Source: Rugalucina vietnamica (Eukaryota; Mollusca; Bivalvia; Lucinida; Lucinidae). From it: a stretch of 64,000 nt of DNA. The stretch spans positions 4,216,151-4,280,150 of the forward strand of contig OZ024878.1 of the NCBI GenBank assembly GCA_964017185.1. The letters are read 5' to 3'. Made by a program: the position numbers and the translations under genes. This document shows, one piece after another, positions 43,803 through 54,220 of this stretch (within the stretch, counting starts at the first letter, position 1; the number at the start of each line of letters is the position of its first letter). The notes below the pieces were generated by a model. The model was given only the letters and a program-made list of their open reading frames with translations, was not told the origin of the DNA and made no database searches.

Positions 43803-44770
43803 CTAGGGCTTGGGGTGCTGCAGCTCTCCAACTGCTGCCTTGAATACCTCAAGACTTGGAGAAACTGCAACACTAGCTGGGTGGGCATTCCACTGGACAA
43901 CTGCCAGTGGAAAAAAGGAGTATTTGTAGTAATCTTTGCCAGTGTGGATTTGGCGAAATGTCATGGAGTGGCAAAATCTGGAAATTCGGTGTGCGGGCTG
44001 AATGTAGTCGGGGAGTGGCAAAGCCACAAGGCCATTAACAATTTTATAGAAGAGACAGAGCCGGGCTACAGACCGTCTCTGCTCAAGGGTCTGCCAGCCC
44101 AACTGAGCCATCAATGATGTGACACTAGTTGTACTGGCATAGTCATTTAGGGTCCACCGGGCTGCCCGTCTTTGGACCATTTCCAGCTTGCTTTGTTTTC
44201 TTTGGTATTGGGGTCCCATGCTGATGAAGCATTTTCCAGCTGGGGTCGGACCAAGGACTGGTATGCTGCTTCTCGGATTTGAGGGGACTTTGTTTTGATG
44301 TTGCGTTTTATAAATCCGAGAGACCTATTAGCATTTGATGTGATCCTGTTCACATGAGTGTTCTAGCTCAGGTTACTGGAGATATCAACCCCCAAGTACC
44401 TGGCGCTGCTGACAGCCTCTAGTACCTGTCCGTGCAGTATGTACTGTGTCTGAAGGGGTGTCCTAGAAGCCGTCACCCTATTCACCTGGCACTTGGAACG
44501 GTTGAACTCCATATCCCATCTTGCCTCCCATGTCTGGAGTCTGTCAAGGTCCTTCTGTAGAGTGTCACTGTCACTTTTACTGTCTAAGGTCAGGTAGATG
44601 GCAGTGCCATCAGCAAAGAGACGCACCTGTGAGACAATGTCTTGGGGAAGGTCATTGATGTAGGCCAGGAAAAGGATAGGTCCCAGCACTGAGCCCTGGG
44701 GGACTCCCGATGTGACTGGGACCGAGTCAGACTCAAGATTCAAATATGTGTTAGGGTTATCAATGTATGG
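43803..44770 (-). pseudogene. Non-LTR retrotransposon reverse transcriptase fragment (dead)
   Basis: 3' part of a LINE ORF2 of the jockey/CR1-like type: SGVPQGSVLGPILFLAYIND, then LFADGTAIY, then a C-terminal RT tail (MVQRRAARWTLNDYAS). Inactivating features: the catalytic FADD is FADG (about 44605); an in-frame stop at 44363-44365 interrupts the frame; and a 1-nt frame change occurs near 44190. The 5' end is lost near 44770, where CAACCAACC repeats begin (44842-44866). Antisense to VPS26. Confidence 0.9.
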
Positions 44771-44841
44771 TGATGGGCGGAGTGAAGGGACTCCCGAACT
44801 CGGTGGATAAACGAGGTGCGTCGTAATAGGTGGAATATATA

Positions 44842-44866
44842 CCAACCAACCAACCAACCAACCATA
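44842..44866. repeat. CAAC microsatellite
   Basis: Six or so tandem CAAC units next to the LINE fragment. Confidence 0.8.
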
Positions 44867-44898
44867 GCCGAACAAGGTGACCTGATCCGCCCTCAATC

Positions 44899-46100
44899 CG
44901 ATTGGTTCGGTTCGGTTTTTATTCGATTGGTTCGGTTCGGTTTTATTATCAGCAATTAAATTATTATAATTATTATTTCCATTTCAAAATGGATTTTAGT
45001 ATGAATATAAAGAAATCAAACATTTCAGGAAACAAAGTAAAAATAGAAAAATTAATTATTTGACCGTGTGAAAATTCTCGCATATACGAGAATCAATATG
45101 AGAGTAGGAAGCCATAATTGAAAGTAGAAAGGAGGAGGGACATTTTTACAAAAATGGTACATTTTCTGGGCTTACTGGTCACTTTATACAAGCATGACAC
45201 GAATCCTTGTAATGACAGCACAAGCACAAATCACCCCATCCAACAAAGTTTACCCTGGAAGATGGAATAAAGTTGCACAAGCACTGGAAACGTAGTTACA
45301 TTTTCAGGTCCCCCACCCAGTCTTCAGTCAACAACCACATATCATGTGACACTTCAACTTCATGTCATTATTGTATTTGGAAGTCATAGTGCCAAGCAGA
45401 GAAAATGCAAGAAATGAGGTGCTCTTCACCTATGTTTCTGTTTTTCAGTTGCAATCTGGTCCTGCGCAGGTCTTTAGACATGTTAGACTTTGAACTGTTG
45501 AATCACAGTTAAAGTTTTCACCATACCGTAATTATATGGAATAAAGGCACACTGCCTTAACTGCAAACACACACAGTAAACCTTAGGCTAGAAACTTTTG
45601 TTGATAAACTTAACATAATCATTAGGTAGGTGGGTATGTAGGTAGGTTTGCCCGGGTTTAAGTATGGTGCAGTCCGGTAACATTGCGCACCTAAGGTATT
45701 TTATGCCAGGTCAAATGTAAACTCTGACTAACGTCACTTACCATGAGATGTTTTAGTTATTCAATTAAAAAAAATATCATAATGTGAAATGCTAGCAATT
45801 TCTGTCGGCTTTAGAAATATTGTGGCTTAAACATATGCACCCCCTTGTAAAAATCGGAGGCACAGTGTCCCCTAACATATCGCACTGCTAAATCAAATGT
45901 ATATTTTATATAGCAACCTGCAATATATCCACAGCAGTTGTATTTCTGTCAATACATAGGCCACCCATGTGACAAATTGCAAACAAGATAATTCAAAGAA
46001 AATCAAGCTGTATATGGTGGCACAAAAATGTTGCCACACAGTATTTCAAAACAAAACAAATTTGGTTGCCATGCCATTTGCGCAATGTTTGGGGCCACGC
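44899..46100. other. Spacer without recognisable gene
   Basis: Starts with a short tandem GATTGGTTCGGTTCGGTTTT (44899-44943). GTAGGTAGGTAG-type simple repeats occur at 45624-45650 and 46120-46161. No coding sequence supported. Confidence 0.5.
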
Positions 46101-46234
46101 AATATTAGGGGACTTGACTGAGTGGGTAGGAAGATAGGTATAGGTAGATGTAGGTAGGTAGTGGAGTTTTCCCCCAGCTCCCTAATTTTTTGTCCTTTAG
46201 ATTCTTGCTTCATGTTGCTCCCCATGTCCCTGAA

Positions 46235-46768
46235 AACAAATAGACCTTGGCATGGAACTCGGCACCGAAATAACATGGGGCTCAAACAAACCCTGACTGA
46301 AACAACCAGGGACCGATATGTCATAATGACCTGGGGCCTAGACGACCTGAGACCAAAATGACCCTGTGCCGAAATGATCCGAGCCCGAAATGACTCGGGA
46401 CCGAAGCGACTCTGGACCGAAACAACCTGGGACGAAATGACTCTATATCGAAATGACTCATGACCGAATTGACCAAAATTACCCCTTACAGAAATGATCC
46501 AGGACTAAAAAGACATGGGGCCAAAATGACCAGGTGCTGAAATGACCCGGGGCCAAAACCACCCAGGACGGAAATGACTCTAAATTGAAACAATCCAGAA
46601 TTGAAATAACCAGGGACCGCAAGGATCCAGGACGGAAACGACCAGGGACCGAAATGATCCTAGGCCTAAATGACGCCGGACCGAAACGAATTGGGACCAA
46701 AATGACACCAGATTGAAACAACCTGGGACTGAAACGACTGGGGACCAAAATGATTCGGGGCAGAAACG
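46235..46768. repeat. Minisatellite of GACCGAAATGACCCGG type
   Basis: About 27 diverged copies of a 19-20 bp unit (consensus near GGGACCGAAATGACC). The long frame on the - strand here is produced by this repeat. Confidence 0.9.
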
Positions 46769-46773
46769 TCTCT

Positions 46774-46943
46774 AGTAACTGCATAGCTGATCAGCACCTT
46801 TGTTTTCGCTACACAGATAGTACAATCCCTCTACTGCTTTATTCCGAAATTTCAAGGTTCTAGCCTGCTTCTGTGACTACAGGCTGGTTTGTGTCGGATC
46901 TGGCTGGAAATTCAAATTGTTTGTTTTCTCATGCGATAGCTCA
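46774..46943 (+). mobile_element. GAGCC-MITE copy 1 (5' truncated)
   Basis: Contains the right half of the internal hairpin (AGCTGATCAGC), the AGTACAATCC block and the right end TTTTCTCATGCGATAGCTCA. Ends 70 bp before VPS26 exon A. Confidence 0.85.
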
Positions 46944-47012
46944 CTTGTAAATTAAATTATGTGGTAAATAGCTTGAGCAGTTTGATAATATGATGTGTAA
47001 ATTCTTTTCCAG

Positions 47013-47156
47013 AGTTTCTTTGGATTCGGCCAAAGTGCCGAAGTGGACATAGCCCTAGATGGTCAGGAGACGCGGAAAACTGCTGAAGTTAAGACGGAAG
47101 ATGGCAAGAAAGAAAGATATTACCTCTACTATGATGGTGAAACAGTCTCAGGAAAG
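47013..47156 (+). CDS. VPS26: VPS26 exon A
   Basis: Retromer subunit VPS26, an arrestin-fold protein that with VPS35 and VPS29 sorts endosomal cargo to the Golgi or plasma membrane. This exon codes for the N-terminal strand region SFFGFGQSAEVDIAL through YYDGETVSGK (48 codons). Acceptor TTTTCCAG at 47012; donor GTGAGA at 47157. The initiator ATG must lie in an upstream exon ending in ATG (phase 0), not firmly located. The donor and its flank are duplicated immediately downstream (47145-47188). All eight constitutive exons join in frame to a protein of about 340 residues, the usual VPS26 length. Confidence 0.93.
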
Positions 47157-47188
47157 GTGAGATTTTGTCTCAGGAAAGGTGAGATTTT
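47145..47188 (+). repeat. 22-bp tandem duplication of a splice donor
   Basis: A 22 bp unit (47145-47166, containing CAGGAAAGGTGAGA) is repeated perfectly at 47167-47188, giving two identical 5' splice sites at 47157 and 47179. The second would add 22 nt and shift the frame. Confidence 0.9.
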
Positions 47189-47195
47189 CTATTTC

Positions 47196-47483
47196 AGGGC
47201 CCAGTTGTTCAAAACTAACGACGTCGTTAGTTAACGATTCGTTAAAATTTCAAACTTGAATATTAAAAATACACTGTTCTTTTTTGTTGAAAAAATGTGA
47301 GAATCCTTTGCAATGCAAAGGATTCTCACATTTTTTCAACAAAAAATAACAATGTGATTCTCAGATTTTTTCAACAAAAAATAACAATGTGCATGTATTT
47401 GTTACTATAGCTGATATTTGCTTAACAAATCGTTAAGCTTAATATCGTTAAGCTAAAGATGCCTTGAACAACTGGGTCCAGGG
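47196..47483. mobile_element. MITE with GGGCCCAGTTGTTCAA ends
   Basis: Inverted ends (GGGCCCAGTTGTTCAA and TTGAACAACTGGGTCC). Contains a near-perfect palindrome at 47284-47344 (GTGAGAATCCTTTGCA arms). In VPS26 intron A-B. Confidence 0.8.
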
Positions 47484-48011
47484 CTTTTTCTCACATTTTT
47501 TGGTGCCAATAAAACTTATTTTTTGTTAAAAGGGGAAAAGTGGCACAATTATAGCAATGAAATTGGGATAAAAGCATGATATTTGCTTTACAAAAGGCCA
47601 TTTTATAAAATTATAAAGAATTGAATGATTAACATCGGGGACCCTTATCACTCACAGACATGCTACTTAAGAGATTTGCAGATCTTTTTCTTGCAAAAGT
47701 GCATTTCATTATAGTGCAGTAGCTCTGACTTTATCCATGCCACAGTCAAGGCAAATACTGAAAATCTCAATATATTTCCTATGTAGAAAGACTCGTGCAG
47801 AACAAAACATGTAGATCTAGAGTCAGCCATCCAATTCATCGATGGCAAAATGGGTATAAGCTGGCATTCATGCTTAATTTTGCTTATAATTTTCCAAGAC
47901 ATAAACTATGACAGATAGGGATGGATGCCAAGTTTGTAAATGACCCTGTATCTAGAATAAGATGCTTTTCTTGCATTCATACTGTCACACATTTTAAGAA
48001 GGCCTTAAAGT

Positions 48012-48258
48012 AATGCACTAGTCATTTGTAACCACGGCCCTCCACCCCCTGGGAATAGCAGGGACTTTGACTTTCGGTCCTGCAAATCCCCCCAAGAAGC
48101 CCAATAATGCAGGGACTGCTGGTTTGTAAAATAATTGCTGTTTTCCCCTGAAGCCTGCTATCTATTTTGGTCAATGCCCCACTCATTTCCAGGGGATAAG
48201 GTTAACCCCCACCCTCCCACATGGGTCGGGAGCCGTGGTTACAAATGACAAGTGCATA
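48012..48258. mobile_element. MITE, ATGCACTAGTCATTTGTAACC ends, copy 1
   Basis: About 247 bp with inverted ends ATGCACTAGTCATTTGTAAC and GGTTACAAATGAC...GTGCAT. GC-rich interior with GGGAATAGCAGGGAC. Other members are a 3' fragment near 48985-49019, a full copy at 62747-62983 and a decayed end at 63820-63875. Confidence 0.8.
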
Positions 48259-48295
48259 ACAAATATTTACCTGATCATAAGCATTGTTTTTGCAG

Positions 48296-48371
48296 GTGAA
48301 TATAACACTGAAGAAAGCTGGGAGCAAGCTGGAGCACCAAGGAATAAAAATAGAATTTATAGGCCAAATAG
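48296..48371 (+). CDS. VPS26: VPS26 exon B
   Basis: Codes VNITLKKAGSKLEHQGIKIE then FIGQI; the KLEHQGI segment is invariant in the family. Acceptor TTTTTGCAG at 48295; donor GTAAAA at 48372. Ends in phase 1. Confidence 0.95.
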
Positions 48372-48399
48372 GTAAAATTTAATGTATTTCTTCATACGT

Positions 48400-48680
48400 A
48401 CCAGATGTATTATTTTTTGACATCAGGAAAACATGTCCATGTATATAACAAAACTGAGCTATGCAGGGGTATACCTATTTTTTCTTATTTTTGCTGCAAA
48501 ACATAGATTGTGGGTACTCGTTAGAACCGCCTCAGTGAGGCGGTTCTAATGTGTACCCACAATCTACGTTTTGAGCAAAAATTAGAAAAATATCCAAAAA
48601 AAAAATCTACTGAAAATTTTCAATTTTTACGACTAGAGAAAAATCTGTATGGTACATGGGTGTGTTTTGGTAATGTCATT
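48400..48680. mobile_element. Foldback repeat with GTGGGTAC palindrome, copy 1
   Basis: Centre is the palindrome AGATTGTGGGTACTCGTTAG...CTAATGTGTACCCACAATCT around GAACCGCCTC/GAGGCGGTTC. Flanks are GTATACC and TTTTCTTATTTTTGCT. Related copies are at 52420-52670, 54460-54720 and 59860-60140. Confidence 0.75.
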
Positions 48681-49059
48681 GTGATTATGAATGAGATGAA
48701 CATGGGCTTCCAGGAGATATTCTGGCTATGAAATATTGTGAAAGAAAATCACTCATTCAACCGAAACTGTTCAGATTTTCCTATCATGTTGTAGTTCCCA
48801 GAAATTAATCCTTAGCCTCAAATACGAGAAATATGGGCCTTCCAATGATAAAACACTCCGTGAAAATTCCCTTTGAGTTTTCCATCATATAAGAAGCTTT
48901 AGAATAACAGTAAAGTCTGCTTTTGGGAAGGATTTGCTGGAAGGAAAGTCAGTGTCTCCGCTATTCCCCGCGCGCGTGTGTGTGGAGGGGGATGGGGTTA
49001 CAAATGACTAGTGCATAAGCAAGACGCATTCACCCAGGCCTCGAGATTATAAAACTTTT

Positions 49060-49290
49060 TTCTTGCTCAGCTCAGCTGAGATGAAATTTAAACTTCTTAT
49101 TAGTACTGAAATGGCCCAAATAAATTGAAATTTCAGGTTTAGATCAATGCCTGTAAATTTCAGGTTTAGATCACTAATGCCTGTAATTTATCCTGCTTAT
49201 AAATGTTAAAATGCCATTTTAACATTTATGAGCAGGATAAATTTTAGTCTCAGCTGAGCTGAGCATGAAAAAAGTTTTATAACCTCAGGG
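49060..49290. mobile_element. Foldback repeat with CAGCTCAGCTGAG ends, copy 1
   Basis: Inverted ends (CTCGAGATTATAAAACTTTT / AAAGTTTTATAACCTCAGGG) and an internal palindrome TTATCCTGCT...AGCAGGATAA. A second copy is at 51205-51420 and a fragment at 56965-57010. Confidence 0.75.
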
Positions 49291-49352
49291 CCAGGAATCT
49301 TTGGCTCTGGCATGAGACTGGGGTTTTAGGCAGCAAAACAAACAAAATAAGC

Positions 49353-49583
49353 GAGTGCATTAGAAAATCAACGATCTGCATATGCGAAACCAAAGGTGCA
49401 GATCAGCTTCGCAGTAACCTCGAAGCTGATCAGCGCGGTTGTTTTCGCTACACAGATAGTACAATCCTTCTTCTTCTTAAATCCGAAATTTCAGGCTTCT
49501 AGCCTTTTCCTGAGATTGTGCAGGCCGGTTTGTGTCCAACCTGGTAGGAACCCAAATTGTGGGTTTTCTTATGCACAGGCTCA
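49353..49583 (+). mobile_element. GAGCC-MITE copy 2
   Basis: Internal hairpin AGATCAGCTTCGCAGTAACC/TCGAAGCTGATCAGCGC and right end GGTTTTCTTATGCACAGGCTCA, ending 22 bp before VPS26 exon C. Confidence 0.85.
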
Positions 49584-49605
49584 AACATTTTGCTTCAAAT
49601 TCCAG

Positions 49606-49762
49606 AGTTATACTACGACAGAGGAAACCACCATGAGTTCACATCATTAGTGAAGGAATTGGCTCGCCCGGGAGAACTCACACAAAATACTAGTTACAGT
49701 TTTGAATTTCTTCAAGTAGAAAAACCATATGAAACATACACAGGTGCTAATGTAAGATTAAG
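49606..49762 (+). CDS. VPS26: VPS26 exon C
   Basis: Codes ELYYDRGNHHEFTSLVKELA, then RPGELTQNTSYSFEFLQVEK and YTGANVRLR; PGELTQ and VEKPYE are family hallmarks. Acceptor ATTCCAG at 49605, phase 1; donor GTAAGA at 49763, phase 2. Confidence 0.96.
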
Positions 49763-49863
49763 GTAAGATTCTGTGTTTTGAATTAATTTGATAAGCTGCT
49801 TTTAATTAGTTATGTGTGATAGACAATTGAATAATGAAAGAGACAGGCAGTGTTTACCTTAGA

Positions 49864-50054
49864 TGAGCCGCATCATGAGAAAACTGGATTTTTGACTATG
49901 CAAAAATAAAGACGCCTTTGTTTTGATAGTACAATTCTTCTCCTTCCTAAATTAAAAATTTCAAACTTCTAGCCTGCTTCTGTGACTGTACTGGCTGGTC
50001 TGTATCAGACCTGGTCAGAAACCCTGCAGACCGGTTTTCTCACGACACGGCTCA
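49864..50054 (+). mobile_element. GAGCC-MITE copy 3
   Basis: Both ends present (TGAGCCGCATCATGAGAAAA and GGTTTTCTCACGACACGGCT). The internal hairpin has been largely deleted. Confidence 0.85.
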
Positions 50055-50313
50055 CATTACTACTGCAAGCAATGTCAAGTGGCTTTTTCCCTGAAAATGT
50101 TCCTATAGAATTGTTAAACAATTTTGGCTGGACATGATCTTTAAAACCATTAACCAAGCCCCTGCCCCACCTCCCTGCTGCTCATAACTATAGTGAAATT
50201 CTGTGAAGGAATAGAACATTGCTGTATTCACATGTCCAAGTGCCCTGTTATTTTCTCAAGTTATCTTTCCAGTTATCTGTTCCTGACCAACATGTAATTT
50301 TTTGTTTCTACAG

Positions 50314-50478
50314 ATATTTTCTGCGTGTTACTATAGTGAAACGATTAAGTGATTCGGTAAAGGAACAGGACATTGCAGTACACACGTTGTCACAGTACCC
50401 GGAGATGAACTCTAGTATAAAGATGGAGGTCGGGATAGAGGATTGTTTACATATAGAATTTGAATATAATAAATCCAA
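50314..50478 (+). CDS. VPS26: VPS26 exon D
   Basis: Codes YFLRVTIVKRLSDSVKEQDI, then SSIKMEVGIEDCLHIEFEYN and KSK. The strictly conserved KMEVGIEDCLHIEFEYNKSK linker between the two arrestin-like halves is present. Ends in phase 2 (AA of a Lys codon), compatible with either of two alternative next exons. Donor GTAAGT. Confidence 0.97.
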
Positions 50479-50523
50479 GTAAGTAAAAAAAAAATAAGAA
50501 AACACGCCTATGAAATGTTCCAA

Positions 50524-50949
50524 GGTGGACAATCATGTGACAAATATTGTATTGTATATTTTGTTCTCGTATTCGGACAAAATCAGTATAAAGCAAATCG
50601 GTCATAACTTTCTTAAAACTGGATGAAATTTCATGCGGTAAAGTGCACATACCCCAGAATTTTAATCTCCAAACTGTTATACAACTGTAAGTTTAATGTG
50701 ATCTGTATTGTAAAAGATTACCCTGAGCAACACATTTGTAAAATATAACATCTGTTGCTCGGGGTAATCTTATAAACTATAGGGCGCATAAAACTTACAG
50801 TTGTATAACAGTTTGGAGCATAAAATTCTGGGGTGCACTTTACCACACTATATCCAATTTTAAGAAAGTTATGACCGATTTGCTTACTGGTGCCGTCCGA
50901 ATACAAGTACAAAATAGACAATACAATATTTGTCACATGATTGTCCACC
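50524..50949. mobile_element. 430-bp foldback element
   Basis: A long hairpin: GGTGGACAATCATGTGACAA on the left pairs with TTGTCACATGATTGTCCACC on the right, continuing through GTTATACAACTGTAAGTTT / AAACTTACAGTTGTATAAC-like arms to a loop near 50745. In VPS26 intron D. Confidence 0.85.
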
Positions 50950-51204
50950 ATGTGTTCATTGATTTCTCTTGTCTGTAAAAACGAAAAAAATCACTTGACA
51001 AAGTAAGGGGCTCTAATTTGGAGTGGTACGCTAGAAATATGCAAATGAAATAGTAAACAGTGGAAAATGAAATGAGTTCTCCTAAGAGCACTTTTTATCG
51101 CCAAACCAGAAATTTAGAAATGCCAAATTTAACAAATTTGCTTAGAGATGTCACCAAAAAGTGTTAAGGAATCTACTTGGGATCAAGCCCACTAAAGCAG
51201 TTCC

Positions 51205-51420
51205 CGAGGTTATAAAAAAAATTTCATTCTCAGCTCAGCTAAAATTTTATCCTGCTCATAAATGTTGAAGCATTTTAGCATTTATGAGCAGGATAAATTA
51301 CAGGCTTTGGTAATCTTAACTTGAAATATCGACCAATTTTGGTTATTTCACTAATTATGAGCAGTATAAATTTCTTTCTCACCTGATTTGAGCATGGAAA
51401 AAAGTTTACTAACCTCGGGG
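51205..51420. mobile_element. Foldback repeat with CAGCTCAGCT ends, copy 2
   Basis: Same family as 49060-49290: GAGGTTATAAAA...TCTCAGCTCAGCT at left, an internal TTATCCTGCTCATAAATGTT palindrome, and AAGTTTACTAACCTCGGGG at right. Confidence 0.7.
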
Positions 51421-51560
51421 CCAGGTTTGTGTCCTTGGGCAAGAAACATTAACTACAAACTTGGTTAATATTCAAGAAGACTGGACATACATGTACAAAC
51501 AACAACACAAACAAACAAAAGTTATTGTTCAATTTGTCTTTAATTACTGCTTTTCTGAAG

Positions 51561-51667
51561 ATACCATTTAAAAGATGTAATTGTTGGTAAAATATACTTC
51601 CTACTGGTCCGGATAAAGATCCGGTACATGGAGTTAGCCATTGTACGACGCGAAGTGACCGGGGCAG
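51561..51667 (+). CDS. VPS26: VPS26 alternative exon E' (mutually exclusive with exon E)
   Basis: 107 nt preceded by CTTTTCTGAAG (acceptor) and followed by GTATAG (donor). Read in the phase left by exon D it codes KYHLKDVIVGKIYFLLVRIK then IRYMELAIVRREVTGAG. Exon E at 53338 is also 107 nt with the same phases. The first 20 full codons give identical amino acids in both, although 12 of those 20 codons differ, every one synonymously; the last 15 codons carry all eight amino-acid differences. Including both exons shifts the frame, so they must be alternatives. Not a pseudogene: no stop, intact splice sites, constrained codons. Confidence 0.88.
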
Positions 51668-52010
51668 GTATAGAGATATTGTACTAATGTGCTCTCGCCA
51701 TCCTCTTGTGATTATGTTTATGTTGTGCGATGCTATTCATTATTGTATCACGGCTGAGTCAGGATCAGGGTTGTTTTTATTGCCTAGGTCATGTTGTGAA
51801 TGCGTAATTCAAGTGTTAAAAAATGAATATTATACTAAGACTAAGATATTAATTTTTTGCCCCAAGTGCAGCACAAATAGCAACCCTGATCTTGACTGCC
51901 GATTAGCACTCGAGAAGTTTGAAAAAAAGGTATATTTCAACACTTGAGTAATGTGTCCAAATGGTGCAGATTGTATGTTTGTGTTGTTTGTCAGTCAATG
52001 TTGTTAGATA

Positions 52011-52239
52011 TGAGCCTGTGCATGAGAAAACCAACAATTTGGGTTCCGACCAGGTCCGACACAAACTGGGCTGTACAGTCACAGATTAAGGCTAGGAGCT
52101 TGAGATTTTGGAAGAAGAGGAATTGTACTATTCATGTAGCAAAAACAAAGGTGCTGATCATCGTTGGAGTTACGGGAAGCTGGTTTGTGCCTTTGTTTGG
52201 GTATATGCAAATTGTTGGTTTTCTCAGGCGGTGGTTCAT
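52011..52239 (-). mobile_element. GAGCC-MITE copy 4
   Basis: Reverse-oriented copy: GAGCCTGTGCATGAGAAAAC at left, CCAGGTCCGACACAAACT body block, right end TTTTCTCAGGCGGTGGTTCA. It lies in the intron between exons E' and E. Confidence 0.8.
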
Positions 52240-52246
52240 GTAGTAA

Positions 52247-52390
52247 ATAACTGCCCAGTGACCAAAATAAACTAATTTATCATGCTAGGATGAGTAAACA
52301 GATTAAATGGCAAGCTTTCAGCGAGCCATTTCATCTGTTTACGGTCCTAGCGTGATAAATCATTTTATTTTTGGTCACAGGGTAGTTATT
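52247..52390. mobile_element. Foldback repeat with GTGACCAAAATAA arms
   Basis: Arms of about 60 bp: AATAACTGCCCAGTGACCAA on the left and TTGGTCACAGGGTAGTTATT on the right, around AGCTTTCAGCGAGC. Confidence 0.8.
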
Positions 52391-52419
52391 CAAGAAATGC
52401 CCCTTATATTACGAAAACT

Positions 52420-52670
52420 TGCCCATGCAATATGCAGACAATTTTAGACATGTAAAAATTGAAAATTCTCATTGGGAAAAAATGCTGTTTTTCAATATTT
52501 TTTTTTTTGCTCAGAACATTGATTGTGGGTACATGTTAGAACTGCCTCAGTGGAGCGGTTCAAACAAATACCCACAGTCTGTTTTGAAACAAAAATAAGA
52601 AAAATTGGTGTATACCCAAGTTTTACTTCATAAAAGTGGTGTTTGAGGGGGTATACATTTCAGGGATATG
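52420..52670. mobile_element. Foldback repeat with GTGGGTAC palindrome, copy 2
   Basis: ATTGATTGTGGGTACATG...AATACCCACAGTCTG centre, flanked by AAAACTTGCCCATGCAATAT and GGGGGTATAC. Confidence 0.65.
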
Positions 52671-53051
52671 TAATAGTGATGTAATCATAGATGTTGTTGT
52701 GTGCTGTTGTAGTTTTAATTATTTATTTGGGCTCCCACAAAGAGGGGCCATGAGAAATAGATGGGCTGTTTGTGCCTCCAGGTAAAGTTTATTACCCACT
52801 GATTACTGGTTAACTATGTAGAAGGTCAGAGCCTGCCCAGGAGAAGTGTTTTAGTCAAAGCATTTATACTTAAAAGCCCTAGCTGCTTACTTAGGCAGGT
52901 TTATTCGAAACACATTTCAGATGTGGTGGCATCCCCAATGTTGGATAAAAGTCCCATACCCATAGTCCCCATGACTGTAGTTGTTGACTTGGATGTAAAG
53001 CAACAAATCAAACAAACAAACAAACTCTTTATAGCTATATGATAATATAAA

Positions 53052-53283
53052 TGAGCCGCCTCATGAGAAAACCAACAATCTGCATATGTGAAACAAAAGG
53101 CGCAGATCAGCTTCGCAGTAACTGCGAATCTGATCAGCGCCATTGTTTTCGCTACATGGCTTGAACAATTTCTCCGATTTCTTAATCTAAAGTTTCTAGC
53201 CTCTATCTTCTGTGCTTAAATAGCTCAGTTTTTGTCCAACCTGTTCTGAAACCACATTGTTTGTTTTCTCATGACGCGGTTCA
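53052..53283 (+). mobile_element. GAGCC-MITE copy 5
   Basis: Complete: TGAGCCGCCTCATGAGAAAA left end, hairpin CAGCTTCGCAGTAACTGCGA, right end TTTTCTCATGACGCGGTTCA. Ends 55 bp before exon E. Confidence 0.9.
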
Positions 53284-53337
53284 GATGTTTTTGTTGTCAT
53301 AGTTTTGATATTGTGTTTTGTTTCTCCTCTCTCCTAG

Positions 53338-53444
53338 GTATCATTTAAAAGATGTTATAGTAGGAAAGATATATTTCTTACTCGTTCGAATAAAAATCAA
53401 GCACATGGAAATACAAATTATAAAAAGGGAAAGCACTGGTACAG
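53338..53444 (+). CDS. VPS26: VPS26 exon E
   Basis: Codes KYHLKDVIVGKIYFLLVRIK then IKHMEIQIIKRESTGTG, closely matching canonical VPS26 at this place. 107 nt, entering in phase 2 and leaving in phase 1. Acceptor CTCTCCTAG; donor GTACTG. Alternative partner of exon E' 1.7 kb upstream. This version is nearer the usual metazoan sequence (KHMEI..IKRE), so it is probably the default form. Confidence 0.96.
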
Positions 53445-53619
53445 GTACTGATATATATATACTTCAAATACTTCGCAATTATTCTCTTATTAGAGCTCCA
53501 ACATGAGCAAAACTACCAATCTTTTGCCTAATATGCCTACTGTTGTAGACCATATAAATATTGTCACTGGTTGTTTTGAATTTTTGTGCTTCATGGCTTC
53601 AGCCCCTATCTCACTGTAA

Positions 53620-53995
53620 TGCGACAACTGGAGACTAGTTTGTGACTATTTCGCGACAAAGATTAATGATATAAACACATTTTTCACGTTGCAGTCTCAT
53701 CGAATGGACATTTATGCGACAAATTTGCAAATTTTGGTCTAATTTTGAAAATGTGTATGTATGTCTCACGATAGTCGTGCGACTGTCTTACAGTCGCTCG
53801 TGCGACTGTAAGACAGTCGCGAGACATTTGTGAGAGTGTCTCACAACTTTCCTAAGAATGTAGCTTTAGTTTCATTTTCATTCGTACGACAGTCACGAGA
53901 CATTCATGAGAGACAGTCTCACAACATGCATACGAATGTCGCATAGTTTTATTTTCTCGCCAGATAGTCGCGAGGTATTTCTAGAGCTGTTTAGC
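53620..53995. repeat. GTCGCGAGAC-word element
   Basis: Dense with short words CGACTGT, ACAGTCGC, GCGAGACA and GTCTCACAA in both orientations, including the palindrome CGTGCGACTGTCTTACAGTC... near 53777-53820. Boundaries not resolved. A third example of a word-reiterated element. Confidence 0.55.
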
Positions 53996-54053
53996 ATTGT
54001 CATGATATAAAGATGATGAAAATAATTAATTCCTGGAAATTTCTTTTCTTAAA

Positions 54054-54220
54054 TGAGCCTATAGGTGAGAAAACCTACAATTTGGGTTCTGACCAGGTCA
54101 GACACAAACCAGGCTGTACCGTCACAGAAGATGGTTAGAGTCTTGAAATTTTGTAGTTGAGTAGCAGAGGGATTGTACTATCTGTGTTGCGAAAACAAAG
54201 ACGCTGATCAGCTTCGCGGT
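54054..54220 (-). mobile_element. GAGCC-MITE copy 6 (truncated)
   Basis: Reverse-oriented, from GAGCCTATAGGTGAGAAAAC to GCTGATCAGCTTCGCGG, lacking the far end. Confidence 0.75.

Noticed and set aside
43803-44219. 138-aa frame as a stand-alone gene
   Set aside because: It is the frameshifted 3' part of the dead LINE reverse transcriptase.
46479-46784. 101-aa frame rich in FxP and RF repeats on the - strand
   Set aside because: Translation of the GACCGAAATGACC minisatellite; period follows the DNA repeat.
51687-51947. 86-aa frame after exon E'
   Set aside because: Intronic, no similarity; the informative frame there is exon E' just upstream.
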